Assembly (NCBI GenBank): GCA_043787975.1
Contig: JAYVUK010000032.1
Coordinates: 11,185 to 75,184, forward strand
Source of the DNA: JAPLDA01 sp043787975
GTDB lineage: Bacteria > Bacteroidota > Bacteroidia > AKYH767-A > 2013-40CM-41-45
Length of the DNA: 64,000 nt
Direction: 5' to 3'
The notes under the pieces were generated by a model, which saw only the letters and a program-made list of their open reading frames with translations, did no database searches and was not told the DNA's origin. This document shows, piece by piece, positions 52,306-61,590 of this stretch. A program made the translations under genes and the position numbers. Positions within the stretch are counted from its first letter, which is position 1; each line of letters opens with the position of its first letter.

Positions 52306-53592
52306 ATGATTCAGAAACAAACAAGACTAAAGAGAAATGCATTTCTTTTTTCGATTGTTCTGCTAACACTGGCGGGATGCAAGAGTGGTAATAATGGCGA
52401 ACTTACCGGAGTGCCGCATCGCGAAAAATGGTACCAGGCAGACCCTTATGGAATGGTTTACATTCCGGCAGGATCATTCGTCATGGGTCCAAGTGATCAG
52501 GATATTGCTTATACCGTTACTGCCCAGGGTAAGACCGTGACTATTCCGGCGCTTTACATGGATAATACAGAAATTACAAATAACGAATACCGTCAGTTTG
52601 TGTATTGGGTTCGTGACTCACTGGCTCATCGTTTATTGGGAGGAGAACATCTGCTGGATGAAGGCGAATACGGAGAGCGTATTAACTGGAGAGCAAAAAT
52701 AAAATGGGATGACGAGCAGAATGTTGAAACATTGGCCGAACTTTTTCTTCCTGAAACAGAACGTTTTTACAGAAGAAAAGAAATTGATACAAGAAAATTA
52801 ATGTTCGAGTCGTATTGGATTGACTTGCGAACTGCTGCAAAAAAAGACAGTCGTGAGCAGGGTGCAAGGGATCGTTCAGTATTTATCAAGAAGGATGTAA
52901 TCAATGTGTATCCTGATACGTTGGCTTGGATAGCTGATTATGTTTATTCATACCATGAGCCGATGACTCAAATGTATTTCTGGCATCCGGCGTATGATGA
53001 TTATCCTGTCGTTGGAGTTTCATGGATGCAGGCACGTGCTTTTTGCAGATGGAGAACACAATTATTCAATGATTATTTGGCAGAAAACGGTGACGGATTT
53101 GTTCAGGATTTTAGGTTACCTACAGAAGCTGAATGGGAATATGCAGCACGTGGAGGAATGGAACTTTCACCTTATCCTTGGGGCGGTCCATATATTCGTA
53201 ACAGCCGCGGATGTTTCTTAGGGAACTTTAAACCAATGCGTGGAAATTATATGGACGATGGCGGAGTTTATACCGTAAAAGCCACTTCGTATTGGCCAAA
53301 TGATTATGGTTTATATTGCATGGCAGGAAATGTTTCTGAATGGACAAGCAATGCGTATGATGAATCAGCATATAGCTTTACGCACGACGTAAGCACGGAT
53401 TATGAATACGAAGCGAAAGAAACGGATTCACCTGCGTTGAAAAGAAAAGTGATCAGAGGGGGATCATGGAAGGATGTGATGTGGTATTTGCAGACCAGCA
53501 CTCGTTCCTACGAATATCAGGATACAGCTAAATGTTACATCGGTTTTCGCTGTGTCATGAGTTTCTTAGGCAGGGATAAATCGGATTACTAA
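52306..53592 (+). CDS. gldK: gliding motility/type IX secretion lipoprotein GldK (PorK)
   Basis: GldK forms, with GldN, the periplasmic ring attached to the outer membrane in the type IX system. The 428-residue lipoprotein has a lipobox LAGC with Cys25 and a formylglycine-generating-enzyme-like (FGE-sulfatase) domain, seen from PAGSFVMG, NEYRQFVYW, LPTEAEWEYAARGG, GNVSEWTSNAY and VIRGGSWKD to the end. A 156-base AT-rich leader separates it from porP; no promoter is obvious. Confidence 0.96.
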   Translation: MIQKQTRLKRNAFLFSIVLLTLAGCKSGNNGELTGVPHREKWYQADPYGMVYIPAGSFVMGPSDQDIAYTVTAQGKTVTIPALYMDNTEITNNEYRQFVYWVRDSLAHRLLGGEHLLDEGEYGERINWRAKIKWDDEQNVETLAELFLPETERFYRRKEIDTRKLMFESYWIDLRTAAKKDSREQGARDRSVFIKKDVINVYPDTLAWIADYVYSYHEPMTQMYFWHPAYDDYPVVGVSWMQARAFCRWRTQLFNDYLAENGDGFVQDFRLPTEAEWEYAARGGMELSPYPWGGPYIRNSRGCFLGNFKPMRGNYMDDGGVYTVKATSYWPNDYGLYCMAGNVSEWTSNAYDESAYSFTHDVSTDYEYEAKETDSPALKRKVIRGGSWKDVMWYLQTSTRSYEYQDTAKCYIGFRCVMSFLGRDKSDY

Positions 53593-53707
53593 GATTACTT
53601 TCCGTATTGAGATTATTTTTATTTAACCAGGATCTGAATCAACAAAAATAATTCAGTTATTAATCATTATTGTTTAACCAAATCAACACACCAAAAATTA
53701 ATTTACT

Positions 53708-54520
53708 ATGGGAATTTCGGAAATAACGCAAGGCAAGAGCTTCAAAAAACTAATGGTCAAGTTATATGGCCTTGGGGCGTCTATCGTAATCATTGGAGCC
53801 TTATTTAAAATTCAACATTATCCTGGTGCTGGTTTTATGCTTGCACTTGGTTTGGGAACAGAGGCTGTCATCTTTTTCTTTTCAGCATTTGAACCACCGC
53901 ATGAAGATGTGGATTGGTCACTTGTTTATCCTGAACTTGCAGGAATGCAAGACGAGGATGCAATGCTTGACAGGAAGAAAAAGAAATCTGTAAAAGACCC
54001 TGTTGCTCAATACATGGATAAACTTTTAGCGGATGCCAACATTGGTACTGATCTGCTGGATAGTTTGGGTACGGGATTGAGATCGCTTGGAGATAACACC
54101 AGTAAATTGGCTGATCTCAGCAACGCATCAGTAGCAACGGATGATTATGTGAAAAATGTGAGCAAGGCGTCACAATCAGTCAGTGAGATGTCCAATGCGT
54201 ATACAAAAGCATCCCAGGCAATCGAACAACTTTCATCTTCAACGGATGATGTAAGGGTCTACAAGGACCAGGTTGTTTCTGCCGGAAAAAACCTGGCAGC
54301 ATTAAATGCTGTCTATGAATTACAGTTGCAGGATTCAAATGAGCATTTGAAACAGACAAGTAAGTTCTATGAAGGTATTAATGAGATGATGTCAAACCTG
54401 AGCTCTTCTCTTGATGACACCAAAAAATACCGTCAGGAAGTTTCTATGCTTGCAAAGAATTTATCTCAACTCAATACGGTTTATGGAAATATGTTGTCTG
54501 CAATGACACTCAAGTCATAA
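53708..54520 (+). CDS. gldL: gliding motility/type IX secretion motor protein GldL (PorL)
   Basis: GldL is the cytoplasmic-membrane stator that with GldM uses the proton gradient to drive secretion and gliding. The 270-residue protein has two N-terminal membrane helices (about 20-36 and 41-60) with the conserved membrane glutamate in GTEAVIF (E52), then a long helical, Ser/Asn-rich cytoplasmic domain. Small size and position before gldM are standard. Confidence 0.96.
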   Translation: MGISEITQGKSFKKLMVKLYGLGASIVIIGALFKIQHYPGAGFMLALGLGTEAVIFFFSAFEPPHEDVDWSLVYPELAGMQDEDAMLDRKKKKSVKDPVAQYMDKLLADANIGTDLLDSLGTGLRSLGDNTSKLADLSNASVATDDYVKNVSKASQSVSEMSNAYTKASQAIEQLSSSTDDVRVYKDQVVSAGKNLAALNAVYELQLQDSNEHLKQTSKFYEGINEMMSNLSSSLDDTKKYRQEVSMLAKNLSQLNTVYGNMLSAMTLKS

Positions 54521-54583
54521 TCTGCCAAATAAAATATCTCATTTCATCAACACACATCTTAATCAGACAAACACACCACGAAT

Positions 54584-56224
54584 ATGGCAGCGGGAAAACT
54601 AAGCCCAAGGCAGAAGATGATCAACATGATGTACCTGGTATTGACAGCCCTTTTGGCGCTGAACGTAACCAAGGAAGTCATCAATGCCTTTGTAACAATT
54701 AATGAAAGCGTTCAATTATCGAAAGAAAATATTGAAAAGAAAAACGAAAATACCTACGCATCGTTTGAGCAGGCAATGAAGGTAGATGCGGCTAAGTACA
54801 AATCCGTGAATGATAAGGCAATCAATATAAAAAAGACATCGAATGATCTCGTTTCATTTATTGATGGCTTAAAAACTGAGCTTATTAAAAAATCAGATGG
54901 ATTGAAGGATGCAGAAAAAACTCCTGATCTCATTGACATGGAGAACAAAGAAAATTATGATGTTCCTACTCATGTGATGTGTGGTGATAACCAGGAAGGA
55001 CAAGGAGCCAAAGCGACTGAATTGAAAAAGCATCTTGAAGAATTTAAAGGGAACGTGATTAAAAATGCTCCGGAAGGTTCTCAGGCAGAGTACAAAAAGA
55101 AATTCGACAACCTGTTAAATACAAATGATCCTAAAAAGGCGGAAGACGGAAAACGAACCTGGGAGATGTTTAACTTCTATCACAATCCTGTTGTAGCGAC
55201 CGTTGCTTTGCTTACGAAAATTGAGAATGATGTTCGAAATGCAGAATCCCAGGTTACAGATGAACTCTTGTCATCAGTCGATAAGAACATTGTGAAGTTA
55301 AATCAGTTTACGGCCAAGGTAATTCCAAACAGTACGGTGGTTACGATTGGAAGCGATTACAAGGCCGATGTATTTTTATCGGCTACATCTTCAACCATGG
55401 CACCGGAAGTGTTTATTGGCGCCACGACTGATTCTTCGGGTAGTAAAACATGCAAAGGTTGTGAAGCGAATGCCTTACCAACAGAGGGCGGGTATGCTAA
55501 ATATTCTGATCACCCGGGTTCTGAGGGTGAGAAAAAATGGAGTGGTGTTATTCGTGTGAAAAAACCGGATGGAAGCTATGAGCATTATCCGTTTAGTGAG
55601 TCGTACACTGCACAGAAACCAAACAGCGTTGTTGCTGCTGAAAAGATGAATGTTCTTTATATCGGAGTGGATAACCCAATGGCTATTTCAGTTCCGGGTG
55701 TTTCAAACGATAAGGTAAAAGTTTCTCTCGAAGGAGGCGGTGGTACATTGAAATCGAATACAACTGCTACCGGTGGTGCGGGTCATTATTTTGCAAATGT
55801 AACTACGGTGGGCAAAGCAACCTTTAAAGTTTCTGCCAAGATTGGGGATAAAGAAACACCGATGGGAAGTTTTGAGTACCGCGTTAAACGTGTTCCTGAT
55901 CCGGTCGCTTCCATTTCAAACAGTAAAGGCGGACCAATTAACAAAAATCTTTTAGCAGCGGGAACACTTATTCCACAGCTAGAAAATTTCGACTTCGAAT
56001 TATTTTTTAAAATCACGGCGTTTAGAATAACAATTATTCAACGAGGAAAAGATCCCCAGGAGTTTGAAGGACAGGGAAATCAACTTACACAACAAATGCG
56101 TGATATGGTTGGAAGGCTTCCGGGAGGTTCAAAAGTCTACTTTGAATACATCAAAGCCAAAATGGCAACAGGTGCCGATCAGTCAACACGTAGTTTATCG
56201 CCAATGAGTTTTGTTATACAATAA
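54584..56224 (+). CDS. gldM: gliding motility/type IX secretion protein GldM (PorM)
   Basis: GldM spans the periplasm and passes motor movement from GldL to the GldK/GldN ring. The 546-residue protein has one membrane helix near residues 13-32 (MMYLVLTALLALNV), a helical first periplasmic domain to about residue 230, then Ig-like beta domains (from VTIGSDYKADVFL on) to the C-terminus. It follows gldL by 63 bases and precedes gldN by 26. Confidence 0.96.
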   Translation: MAAGKLSPRQKMINMMYLVLTALLALNVTKEVINAFVTINESVQLSKENIEKKNENTYASFEQAMKVDAAKYKSVNDKAINIKKTSNDLVSFIDGLKTELIKKSDGLKDAEKTPDLIDMENKENYDVPTHVMCGDNQEGQGAKATELKKHLEEFKGNVIKNAPEGSQAEYKKKFDNLLNTNDPKKAEDGKRTWEMFNFYHNPVVATVALLTKIENDVRNAESQVTDELLSSVDKNIVKLNQFTAKVIPNSTVVTIGSDYKADVFLSATSSTMAPEVFIGATTDSSGSKTCKGCEANALPTEGGYAKYSDHPGSEGEKKWSGVIRVKKPDGSYEHYPFSESYTAQKPNSVVAAEKMNVLYIGVDNPMAISVPGVSNDKVKVSLEGGGGTLKSNTTATGGAGHYFANVTTVGKATFKVSAKIGDKETPMGSFEYRVKRVPDPVASISNSKGGPINKNLLAAGTLIPQLENFDFELFFKITAFRITIIQRGKDPQEFEGQGNQLTQQMRDMVGRLPGGSKVYFEYIKAKMATGADQSTRSLSPMSFVIQ

Positions 56225-56250
56225 CGTTAATTAAAAACCGGAGAAAAAAA

Positions 56251-57108
56251 ATGAAATTTAAAATCTTGTTAGTTCTAGCAGTAGCAGTCGTGACAGGAAA
56301 TTTATATGCTCAGGAACCGGGAACACCCAATGTTCTTGACGGAGTGTATGTAAAGGAACATACAGTTACGCGCGAGCCGCTTGCTTATCCTTACTTGCGT
56401 GAGGCAGATGTAATGTGGAGCAAACGCATCTGGAGAGTTGTTGATTTGAATGAAAAGATGAACCTGCCGTTGCGATGGCCGATCGGAAAAATTCTTGATC
56501 GCAAAAGTTTGATCGATTTATTGCTTGACGCAATAAAGGAAGGATCCCTAACTGCTTACAGCACCATTGATGATGAATTTACTCTTCCTGTTACCATGAA
56601 GGAGATCTCTGCAAAGGGTGGTGCGCGTACCGACACAACTAAAATGCAACGTCCCGATCCTCCTTATGATGAATACGACACGGTGATTGTAAAAGAATTC
56701 TCTGCAGAAAAAGTGATCGGTTACAGGATAAAAGAAGATTGGTTTTTTGACAAGCAGCGTTCCGTAATGGATGTTCGCATCATTGGTATTGCACCGTTGG
56801 TTTATGCGGTGGATGAAGCAGGAAACCTACGCCCGGGTAATATAAAAAATCCATTGTTCTGGGTCTATTATCCTGAAGCGCGTGCCTTGCTTGCTCATGC
56901 CGAAACGTTTAACAGGGAGAATGATGCTGAGAGAAGATCATTCGATGATATTTTCCAAAAAAGATTATTCTCCAGTTACATTTACAAAGAGGCGAATGTA
57001 TTTGATCGAAGGATAGAGGATTACAAACAAGGAATGAGCGCATTGCTTGAAGCGGAAAAAATCAAGACAGAGATCACCAATTTTGAACACGACATGTGGG
57101 AATATTAA
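56251..57108 (+). CDS. gldN: gliding motility/type IX secretion protein GldN (PorN)
   Basis: GldN is the periplasmic partner of GldK. The 285-residue protein has a signal peptide (MKFKILLVLAVAVVTGNLYA) and the family's VLDGVYVKEHTVTREPLAYPYLREADVMWSKRIWR region at the start of the mature chain, with NPLFWVYYPEAR and YIYKEANVFDRRIEDY further on. It is the last gene of the operon; a strong terminator follows within 25 bases. Confidence 0.96.
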   Translation: MKFKILLVLAVAVVTGNLYAQEPGTPNVLDGVYVKEHTVTREPLAYPYLREADVMWSKRIWRVVDLNEKMNLPLRWPIGKILDRKSLIDLLLDAIKEGSLTAYSTIDDEFTLPVTMKEISAKGGARTDTTKMQRPDPPYDEYDTVIVKEFSAEKVIGYRIKEDWFFDKQRSVMDVRIIGIAPLVYAVDEAGNLRPGNIKNPLFWVYYPEARALLAHAETFNRENDAERRSFDDIFQKRLFSSYIYKEANVFDRRIEDYKQGMSALLEAEKIKTEITNFEHDMWEY

Positions 57109-57130
57109 TTCTCCGGTTCAAAAAAATCAA

Positions 57131-57163
57131 AACCCATCCTGGTAAATCGGATGGGTTTTTTTA
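57131..57163 (+). terminator. rho-independent terminator of the gld operon
   Basis: Arms AACCCATCC (57131-57139) and GGATGGGTT (57149-57157) followed by T residues. The A run on the left may let it also stop the convergent gene. Confidence 0.9.
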
Positions 57164-57179
57164 TTGAAATTTTTTAAGA

Positions 57180-57893
57180 TCATTCCATCGTATCATCATT
57201 CAATCTGGATTTCTTATGCGGATCTTCATAAAAAAAATAACGTAAATCGATTGTCAGGTAATTTCCTGACAGTGTTGTAACAGCGGGATCAGTTCTTCCA
57301 TTGTATTTTATTTGGGAAGTATAAATATATGAGAAAGGGCGATGATAGGATGCGCCAAGACACAAGTATCCGCTTTTCTTTGTGCGATACTCCCAGCCTA
57401 CATTCGCTATAACAGCTGATTGAAAAAGATTTTTTCGGAAAGATCTCTGGATGAAATAATCATCGTACGATTGCACACTGCTTGCAAATATATCAAGCGA
57501 ATGTCCCATTGAAACATTCATAAAAAATTGTTCGCCCAAACGAATATACACCAGCAGGCTTAAGGGAATTTCGTACCCGATAATGCGAAATTGAGATTTG
57601 TCATTGAAGCCTCCATCTGTTATTTCCAGGTCGTATTTTCTTTTTACATAGTTGATGCCTGTTTCCATAGCAACCAAATCAGAAAATCCATGTCGGACCA
57701 CCATACCACCACTGAATCCTGAGTTGAGCGATAAATCAAACGTTGCATTGTCCTGCGTAATTGTCTTTGCAGGTGTGAAAAATGAGCTAGGAATAAAAGG
57801 CTTGATTTGAATACCAACCGTAGTAATTTTCTGTTGAGCGAAAGTTTGAAATGAATTCAGAAATAAGATTAAGAAAAAATACCTCTTCTTCAT
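57180..57893 (-). CDS. outer-membrane beta-barrel protein (PorT-like family)
   Basis: The 237-residue protein has a signal peptide (cleavage after QTFA) and a mature chain of alternating hydrophobic strands with Gly and aromatic residues (FSGGMVVRHGFSDLVAMETGINYVKR, WEYRTKKSGYLCLGASYHRPF), like the small outer-membrane barrels of Bacteroidota (PorT/OMP_b-brl family). The exact family is uncertain. It is convergent with gldN; a link to the type IX system is possible only by position. Confidence 0.65.
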   Translation of the reverse strand: MKKRYFFLILFLNSFQTFAQQKITTVGIQIKPFIPSSFFTPAKTITQDNATFDLSLNSGFSGGMVVRHGFSDLVAMETGINYVKRKYDLEITDGGFNDKSQFRIIGYEIPLSLLVYIRLGEQFFMNVSMGHSLDIFASSVQSYDDYFIQRSFRKNLFQSAVIANVGWEYRTKKSGYLCLGASYHRPFSYIYTSQIKYNGRTDPAVTTLSGNYLTIDLRYFFYEDPHKKSRLNDDTME

Positions 57894-57944
57894 TTCAAAT
57901 TGGTTACTGTTTAAGAGAATACAAAAAACGAACAGATCGAAAAT

Positions 57945-58709
57945 TTATTTCTGTTGTAATGCTTCAACTTTTTTCATCTTATCTAAAAAACTCATTAAAG
58001 CAATCCAATACTCTTCATGCAAAGAGCTACTGTTCCACAAAACTTTTGATCCATGATCACCTTTCGATTTAGGAATATACTGAACCTTGATAAGTGAAAC
58101 CACATCTTTAACAAGGTCTGTAACGGCATCAGCTTCTTCCTTGGAAGAGGTAATGAAAACAGGCTTGTTCAGCCCGTCAATATGTTTTGCTACGAAATCT
58201 TTCTGCACAAAATATTCACCGGGACTAAATGCAGCAACGGCAAACACATGATTATTATCTTTCGCAATTGCTAAAGCCAAAGAAGCAGAATATGAACTTC
58301 CCAGAATGATGATTGGCTTTTTGTATTTACCGAATAAATAATCAAGTGCAGCAATCATGTCTTGCTCAGCATCAAGATTGGTTTGAGACTTTTTTAATCG
58401 TTTTGCTTCGGCAGCAGTTTCATTCGTTACTCCATTTGCTTCGTTCCCGAAACGCTGATCAATGGCGAGGCAATTGAATCCGAACTTGTTCAGCTTTAAA
58501 GCAGTTTCAGAATATTCTCCCCTGCTGAAACGCGCCTGGTGGCAAAGTAAAATTACGGGCATGTTTTCAGAAACAGGATACCAATCGGCCGTAATGGTGA
58601 GACTGTCTTTAGAAGGAAAAGTAATTTTCAGTTGCGCATTCGATTTCGTGGTTAGATGAAATAACAACATGATAAGAATTAAACTTTTGAGGAAATATCG
58701 GTTCGTCAT
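57945..58709 (-). CDS. secreted alpha/beta hydrolase (dienelactone hydrolase-like)
   Basis: The 254-residue protein has a signal peptide (cleavage after KSNA) and an alpha/beta hydrolase fold: MPVILLCHQA near 50-60 for the oxyanion hole, the nucleophile elbow ILGSSYSAS with S139 (the usual final glycine is serine), an acidic segment near KEEADAVTDLV and the histidine in KGDHGSKVLW. It should act as a periplasmic esterase or peptidase; the substrate is unknown. It is separate from its neighbours by 50-75 bases. Confidence 0.8.
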   Translation of the reverse strand: MTNRYFLKSLILIMLLFHLTTKSNAQLKITFPSKDSLTITADWYPVSENMPVILLCHQARFSRGEYSETALKLNKFGFNCLAIDQRFGNEANGVTNETAAEAKRLKKSQTNLDAEQDMIAALDYLFGKYKKPIIILGSSYSASLALAIAKDNNHVFAVAAFSPGEYFVQKDFVAKHIDGLNKPVFITSSKEEADAVTDLVKDVVSLIKVQYIPKSKGDHGSKVLWNSSSLHEEYWIALMSFLDKMKKVEALQQK

Positions 58710-58781
58710 TTTTTCTTCTTTTTAATTTCAATCGCAATTTAATAAGATTAACCCAAACAGAAGTTCATGCAGGAAATTATT

Positions 58782-59108
58782 CTATAAAAGTTTGGGGTTT
58801 TTGATGTGTCTTTCTGAATCACGGGTGGTTTTCTTTTCAAGATTTTTTTCAAATGCATCCGTCAGATCAATTCCTGTTTGATTAGCTATGCAAACCAAAA
58901 CAAAAAGAACATCGCCTAATTCATCCGCGAGATTTTTTTCTTCATCCGTTTTTTTGAATGATTGTTCACCATATGTGCGTGCTATGATTCGTGCCACTTC
59001 TCCTACTTCTTCCGTTAGCATCGCCATGTTGGTGAGCTCGTTAAAGTAACGCACTCCGTGAGTTTTGATCCACTGGTCAACTGTATTTTGTGCTTCTTGT
59101 ATCGTCAT
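58782..59108 (-). CDS. MazG-like nucleotide pyrophosphohydrolase
   Basis: The 108-residue protein is a single MazG-like helical domain. Metal ligands are visible in EEVGE at 33-37 and ELGD at 63-66 (E63, D66). Such proteins cleave NTPs or house-cleaning nucleotides to monophosphate and pyrophosphate. It is encoded just after dtd (21 bases), both quality-control enzymes, in a short leftward operon with rsgA. Confidence 0.9.
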   Translation of the reverse strand: MTIQEAQNTVDQWIKTHGVRYFNELTNMAMLTEEVGEVARIIARTYGEQSFKKTDEEKNLADELGDVLFVLVCIANQTGIDLTDAFEKNLEKKTTRDSERHIKNPKLL

Positions 59109-59129
59109 CTGATAAATGGTTTGTCAAAT

Positions 59130-59582
59130 TTATTCCCTGTTCTTTGAATCAATAATTAGTGTAACCGGTCCGTCATTTACAAGAGCCACTTTCATATCAG
59201 CTCCAAATTCACCGGTAGATATTTTTTTATGTAGGTCATTTTCCAATTGAAGAATGAATTTTTCATACAATGGAATTGCTACTTTTGGTATTGCAGCATG
59301 AATATAGGAAGGACGATTTCCTTTTTTTGTGGAAGCATGTAAGGTAAATTGGCTGATGAGTAAAACATCTCCGCCTGTTTCAATCAATGAAAGGTTCATG
59401 ACTCCTGCATCATCATTAAAAATCCGCAGTCGTGAAATTTTACCGCTTAACCATTCAATGTCTGCGTCTGAATCCGTTTCTTCAACTCCAACCAATATAA
59501 GTAAACCCTTGTTAATGGCAGCTTTTTCCAAGCCATTTATCTTTACAGATGCTTCGCTTACGCGCTGAATTACAATTCTCAT
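59130..59582 (-). CDS. dtd: D-aminoacyl-tRNA deacylase Dtd
   Basis: Dtd removes D-amino acids mistakenly attached to tRNA. The 150-residue protein begins MRIVIQRVSEASV and has the two signature motifs, SQFTLHA near residue 80 and the NDGPVTLIID motif near the C-terminus whose Gly-Pro inserts into the partner active site. Length is normal for the dimeric enzyme. It lies 42 bases downstream of rsgA. Confidence 0.95.
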   Translation of the reverse strand: MRIVIQRVSEASVKINGLEKAAINKGLLILVGVEETDSDADIEWLSGKISRLRIFNDDAGVMNLSLIETGGDVLLISQFTLHASTKKGNRPSYIHAAIPKVAIPLYEKFILQLENDLHKKISTGEFGADMKVALVNDGPVTLIIDSKNRE

Positions 59583-59624
59583 GGTAGTTTACTGATCTTT
59601 TTTTTTCATCAGCATGTCTTTTCA

Positions 59625-60545
59625 TCACCTGAATATATCCTGGTTACTCAATATGCTGAGATAACTTTCATAACGGCTCAATGCAATTTCTCCTGACCTA
59701 ACGGCATCTTTCACGGCACATTTCGTTTCATTCGTATGAAGACAATTGTTGAACTGGCAGGCACGCCCAACTTTAAAGATTTCCGGAAAGAAATGTGAAA
59801 CCTCATAGGTGTCGAAATCAATGGTGCCGAATTCTCGGATTCCCGGTGTATCGATAATGTAACCTCCTTCAGGAAGTTCATGCATTTCGGCAAAGGTTGT
59901 AGTGTGAGTTCCTTTCAGATGTTGTTCGGAGATGCCGGATGTTTTTAAGTTTAATCCCGGAATTAATGTATTGATGATGGAAGATTTTCCGACACCTGAA
60001 TGTCCCGAGAAAAGATTTACTTTATTTTTTAATTCTTCGTTTAGTTTTTCGAGTGTACTTTTTTCAGGTACTGAAACAACAAGTACGCGGTAACCAATTT
60101 GCTCGTAAAGAGTTTTTAATTCATTCACTTGCTGTTTTATTTCATCATTGTAAATATCTGACTTGTTGAAAATAATTCCACCGGGAATGTTGTAAGCTTC
60201 TGCCGTTGCAAGAAACCGGTCAATAAAGCCAAGCGAAGTTTTTGGAAAAACAGGAGTGGCAATCACAAAAGCCCGGTCTATATTTGAGGCAATTATTTGA
60301 ATTTGCTTGGAAAGTTTTACAGACTTACGGATGATGTAATTTTTCCGCGCATGCACTTCAGAAATCAATCCCACATCATCTCCGGCATTTTTTTCGATTT
60401 CAACATGATCTCCTACAGTAACGGGTGTAGTTGCTTCAAAATCTTTTAAACGCAAATTACCCCGGATACGGCACAACAGTTTTTGTCCGTCATCCAATTT
60501 CACGCTAAATAAACTTCCTGTTGATTTTATAACAAGCCCTTTCAT
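59625..60545 (-). CDS. rsgA: ribosome small subunit GTPase RsgA
   Basis: RsgA is a circularly permuted GTPase that checks late maturation of the 30S subunit. The 306-residue protein has an OB-fold (about 1-65), then GTPase motifs in permuted order: NKSD at 127-130 (G4), GHSGVGKSS at 181-189 (G1) and DTPG at 232-235 (G3). The C-terminal zinc finger ligands are C263, C268, H270 and C276. All functional residues are present. Confidence 0.95.
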   Translation of the reverse strand: MKGLVIKSTGSLFSVKLDDGQKLLCRIRGNLRLKDFEATTPVTVGDHVEIEKNAGDDVGLISEVHARKNYIIRKSVKLSKQIQIIASNIDRAFVIATPVFPKTSLGFIDRFLATAEAYNIPGGIIFNKSDIYNDEIKQQVNELKTLYEQIGYRVLVVSVPEKSTLEKLNEELKNKVNLFSGHSGVGKSSIINTLIPGLNLKTSGISEQHLKGTHTTTFAEMHELPEGGYIIDTPGIREFGTIDFDTYEVSHFFPEIFKVGRACQFNNCLHTNETKCAVKDAVRSGEIALSRYESYLSILSNQDIFR

Positions 60546-60623
60546 GCTTTGCGAAAATAGAGAAATGATGTCAGATATGTTTAGATTTGCAAAGCGAATT
60601 CACACAGGAGTAATTTAAGAACA

Positions 60624-60644
60624 TTGAATAGCGAATACTGAAGA
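60624..60644. repeat. short heptamer array in the gldA leader
   Basis: Three 7-base units, TTGAATA, GCGAATA and CTGAAGA, end one base before the gldA ATG. Confidence 0.5.
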
Positions 60645-60645
60645 A

Positions 60646-61560
60646 ATGTCAATTACAGTAAAAAACATTACCAAACTTTACGGAACTCAAAAGGCATTGG
60701 ATGATGTGTCGTTTGAAATACCAGGCAAACAGGTAGTCGGATTTCTCGGACCGAACGGTGCCGGCAAATCAACGATGATGAAAATCATTACATGCTTTAT
60801 TCCTCAAACTTCAGGAACAACTTCTGTTTGTGGATATGATGTAACAGAGCAATCGATTGAGGTGAGAAAAAATGTCGGCTACCTGCCTGAACACAATCCG
60901 TTGTATCTTGAAATGTATGTGAAAGAATACCTGGAATTTATTGCAGGTATTCATCATCTGAATGGCTCGAAAGGAAAACGGATTGCAGAGATGATTGAGA
61001 TGACAGGTCTGCAGGTTGAACAGAGAAAAAAAATCGGGGCATTGTCAAAAGGTTACCGGCAGCGGGTCGGGCTTGCCCAGGCATTGATTCATAATCCGAA
61101 AGTCTTGATTCTTGATGAACCGACATCAGGATTGGATCCGAACCAGCTTAGTGAAATCCGTTCCCTTATCAAAGAAATCGGAAAAGAAAAAACAGTTGTG
61201 TTTTCTACCCACATCATGCAGGAAGTGGAGGCCGTGTGCAACCGTGTGATCATTATCAGCAAAGGAAAAATTGTAGCCAATGAAAACACGTCTGTTCTTC
61301 AACAACAATCTTCAGAAGGCAATTTTATTCTTGTTGAATTTGATAAAACTGTAATACGATATCAACTGGAAAAAATTCAGGGAGTAATAAAAGTTGAATC
61401 TGTGAATGAAAAATTATGGCGTTTGAAAACTTCCATGGATTCAGATGTCCGTACGGACATTTTTAATTTTGCAGTGAACAATCATCTGACGGTTTTATCT
61501 ATGCAAAAAGAAGAGCAGAAACTAGAAGATGTCTTTCATCAATTGACAAAAAAAAATTAG
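60646..61560 (+). CDS. gldA: ABC transporter ATP-binding protein GldA
   Basis: The 304-residue cytoplasmic ATPase has Walker A GPNGAGKST at 35-43, the signature LSKGYRQR at 133-140, Walker B LILDEP at 154-159 and a C-terminal extension (about 220-304) typical of GldA. In Flavobacterium it pairs with the membrane proteins GldF and GldG and is required for gliding. No gldF or gldG is in this window, so partners must be elsewhere or the role differs. Confidence 0.88.
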   Translation: MSITVKNITKLYGTQKALDDVSFEIPGKQVVGFLGPNGAGKSTMMKIITCFIPQTSGTTSVCGYDVTEQSIEVRKNVGYLPEHNPLYLEMYVKEYLEFIAGIHHLNGSKGKRIAEMIEMTGLQVEQRKKIGALSKGYRQRVGLAQALIHNPKVLILDEPTSGLDPNQLSEIRSLIKEIGKEKTVVFSTHIMQEVEAVCNRVIIISKGKIVANENTSVLQQQSSEGNFILVEFDKTVIRYQLEKIQGVIKVESVNEKLWRLKTSMDSDVRTDIFNFAVNNHLTVLSMQKEEQKLEDVFHQLTKKN

Positions 61561-61590
61561 AGCTTTTGCGGGAGATTACTTATTCGACTG

